NCBI GenBank assembly: GCA_964353405.1
Contig: CAYGWJ010000166.1
Location: 1-21,776 of the forward strand
Length of the DNA stretch: 21,776 bases
Reading direction: 5' to 3'
Source of the DNA: JBGLNJ01 sp964353405
Lineage (GTDB): Bacteria; Chloroflexota; Anaerolineae; Fen-1058
The notes under the pieces were generated by a model. It did no database searches and was not told where the DNA came from. It worked only from the letters and a program-made list of their open reading frames with translations. Below, piece by piece: positions 20,638 to 21,776 of this stretch (position 1 is its first letter; each line of letters begins with the position of its first letter). Made by a program: the position numbers and the translations under genes.

Positions 20638-21063
20638 ATGACCCAGGTGTTGACCAAGATCATGATCCACGCACCGGCTGACACCATCTGGCAAGTGATC
20701 AGCGACTTGAGCGCGGCTTGCCACTACCTGGTCATGGTCGTCAACTGCACGGTCGAGGGCGAGGGCGTCGGCGCGCGGCGCACGCTGACCAGTGCTGACG
20801 GCAGCACGGTCGTCGAGCGCCTGGAAGCGCTGGATGAAGCCGCCCACCGGCTGAGCTATGCCCTGCTGACCGACACGCCCTTTAGCAACTGTCTGACCAC
20901 CATGGCGGTGCGTGACCTGGGTCCGAGCCAGGCCGAACTGGCGTGGTCGGCGACCTTCCAGCCCGATGGGCTTCCGGCGAGTGAAGCCGCCGAGTTGATG
21001 GAGGGTGCTCTGGCGGCCAACTGCCTCGCGCTGAAGCAGTTCATGGAGGCCGGCAGGAAATAA
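20638..21063 (+). CDS. SRPBCC (START/polyketide-cyclase-like) protein, intact copy
   Basis: 141 residues: MTQVLTKIMIHAPADTIWQVI start, VNCTVEGEGVG, LTSADGSTVVERLEALDEAA, then LAWSATFQPDGLPASEAAEL and a C-terminal helix. This is the Bet v1-like ligand-binding fold, with a hydrophobic cavity for small lipophilic molecules; the ligand is unknown. It is the full-length partner of the frameshifted gene at 17543. The ribosome site is weak (AAGG 8 nt upstream). It follows the ABM-like and SnoaL genes on the same strand; a 183-nt gap separates it from SnoaL. Confidence 0.82.
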   Translation: MTQVLTKIMIHAPADTIWQVISDLSAACHYLVMVVNCTVEGEGVGARRTLTSADGSTVVERLEALDEAAHRLSYALLTDTPFSNCLTTMAVRDLGPSQAELAWSATFQPDGLPASEAAELMEGALAANCLALKQFMEAGRK

Positions 21064-21074
21064 CCGGCCCATAT

Positions 21075-21107
21075 TACAAATTATTGTACCAAAACTGCCC
21101 CAAAAGT
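21075..21107. promoter_or_regulatory. Repeated promoter-like block, copy 3 (partial)
   Basis: TACAAATTATTGTA (21075-21088, imperfect palindrome), 5 nt, and an identical ACTGCCCCAAAAGT (21094-21107). The following GTCTATCGCCGCGC matches copy 2 and then changes into the end of the minus-strand BTAD gene, so the -10 part is missing. It lies between two convergent gene ends, where a promoter would not be expected. Confidence 0.6.
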
Positions 21108-21117
21108 AGATTTGTGT

Positions 21118-21756
21118 CTATCGCCGCGCCTCGACACAGCGACGATAGACAGCCGCCACGCTCGACACGTCCCCCAGCCCAGCGTGGGCAAGCATCAGCG
21201 CACGATAAGCAGGTTCGGGCGTATGACCCAACGCAATCCAACGTTCGCCCCACTCCAAAACATCTTCCCATCGCTGCGCTTCGACCTGGCAATCGAGCAG
21301 CCGCTTCATCTTGTGCTCAAAGATAACCTGAAGCCGTTCCCGCTCTAACACGGCCCATTCGTCGTAAAAGCCTGGCAAGAGTTCCCCGCCGTAAACCGAG
21401 ACCGCTGCCACAGAGTCACTCGGCGCACATTCCGCACCGGCCTTTTCTTCCAAGACGTAAGCATCCAACCAGTAATCCGACCTTGCGTCAAAGGCGATCG
21501 TGATCTCGTCGGCCAGGAGATAGTCACGCCCGCCCAGAGCCTTGCGGATATGCCACAGCGCCTGGCGAAGATTCTTGCGGGCACTTGCTTCCAGCGTATC
21601 GGGCCAGAGCAGCCCGGCCAGCTTTTCGCGGCGATGCGCGGTGCCGGCCGTCAGCACAAGATAGGCCAGGAGCGACTGCGCCGGGCGAGACGCAAGCTCT
21701 ACCGGCTGGCCATCCAGGAGCAGATCGAATTGTCCGAGCAATTTGACTTGAAGCAT
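21118..21756 (-). CDS. BTAD (SARP-type) regulator, truncated after the BTAD domain
   Basis: 212 residues. The N-terminal winged helix (MLQVKLLGQFDLLLDGQPVE and on to REKLAGLLWPDTLEASARKN) is followed by the BTAD helical repeats (EWAVLERERLQVIFEHKMKR, then HTPEPAYRALMLAHAGLGD). The protein ends VYRRCVEARR, where relatives continue with LGVEPSPE-type linkers and often an NB-ARC ATPase. The stop lies in the repeated block (copy 3). The truncated protein could still bind DNA as a stand-alone activator. The start is at 21754-21756, close to the window edge. The N-terminal domain alone is confident; the truncation is inferred from family length. Confidence 0.85.
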   Translation of the reverse strand: MLQVKLLGQFDLLLDGQPVELASRPAQSLLAYLVLTAGTAHRREKLAGLLWPDTLEASARKNLRQALWHIRKALGGRDYLLADEITIAFDARSDYWLDAYVLEEKAGAECAPSDSVAAVSVYGGELLPGFYDEWAVLERERLQVIFEHKMKRLLDCQVEAQRWEDVLEWGERWIALGHTPEPAYRALMLAHAGLGDVSSVAAVYRRCVEARR

Positions 21757-21776
21757 ACAGACTCTTTCGCGTGAAG

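Overview
The window reads as GC-rich bacterial chromosome, most likely from Chloroflexota (Anaerolineae/Caldilineae-like). This is inferred from the gene types: large NB-ARC/TPR ATPase regulators, a BTAD (SARP-type) activator, a cyclic-nucleotide/SpoIIE phosphatase partner-switching triad, a DinB-fold protein, and short perfect palindromes scattered in and between genes. No rRNA, tRNA or CRISPR array was seen. Genes lie close together on both strands.

Layout. 1-1990: the 3' part of an NB-ARC/TPR regulator, cut by the window edge, with a perfect palindrome inside its coding sequence. 2002-3436: two toxin-antitoxin-like pairs on the minus strand (a TumE-like pair and VapBC), each with a well-formed promoter. 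3498-3623: a MITE-like element with long inverted arms and CTAG at both ends. 3649-7706: minus strand, an F420/NADP-type oxidoreductase, then a two-gene flavin/iron-sulfur amine-oxidase-type operon (beta and alpha subunits) with a terminator. 7925-8416: a DinB-fold protein. 8417-9042: a long leader with a promoter, hairpins and a P-loop-like remnant. 9043-11174: a PP2C phosphatase / serine kinase / STAS partner-switching operon. 11256-11693: arfB on the minus strand. 11821-15320: an MFS transporter, then a KdpD/KdpE-like two-component pair with no potassium pump genes nearby.

15330-21756 is the accessory and most unusual part. A NarL-type two-component system has its kinase broken at a run of 12 C. 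Beyond it is a decayed segmental duplication: a response-regulator tail, a conserved non-coding promoter-like block and an SRPBCC gene occur in one order, and parts of that order recur about 2 kb later. In the first unit the SRPBCC gene is frameshifted. The second unit is broken by a hicAB toxin-antitoxin pair and the 3' part of an IS110-family element joined to a response-regulator tail, but it keeps small ABM, SnoaL and SRPBCC genes. A third copy of the non-coding block lies where a minus-strand BTAD regulator ends early.

How the genes may work together (inference): the three copies of the block (14-bp palindrome, 5 nt, ACTGCCCCAAAAGT, then in two copies a -10 box exactly 39 bp downstream) look like an activator-dependent promoter. 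It would link the NarL-type system, or another regulator, to the small alpha+beta-barrel/SnoaL/SRPBCC proteins. This regulon, repeated and partly broken, is the best candidate for something undescribed here. The other recurrent theme is palindromic elements with 3-nt loops, two of them inside reading frames and one supplying a stop codon.
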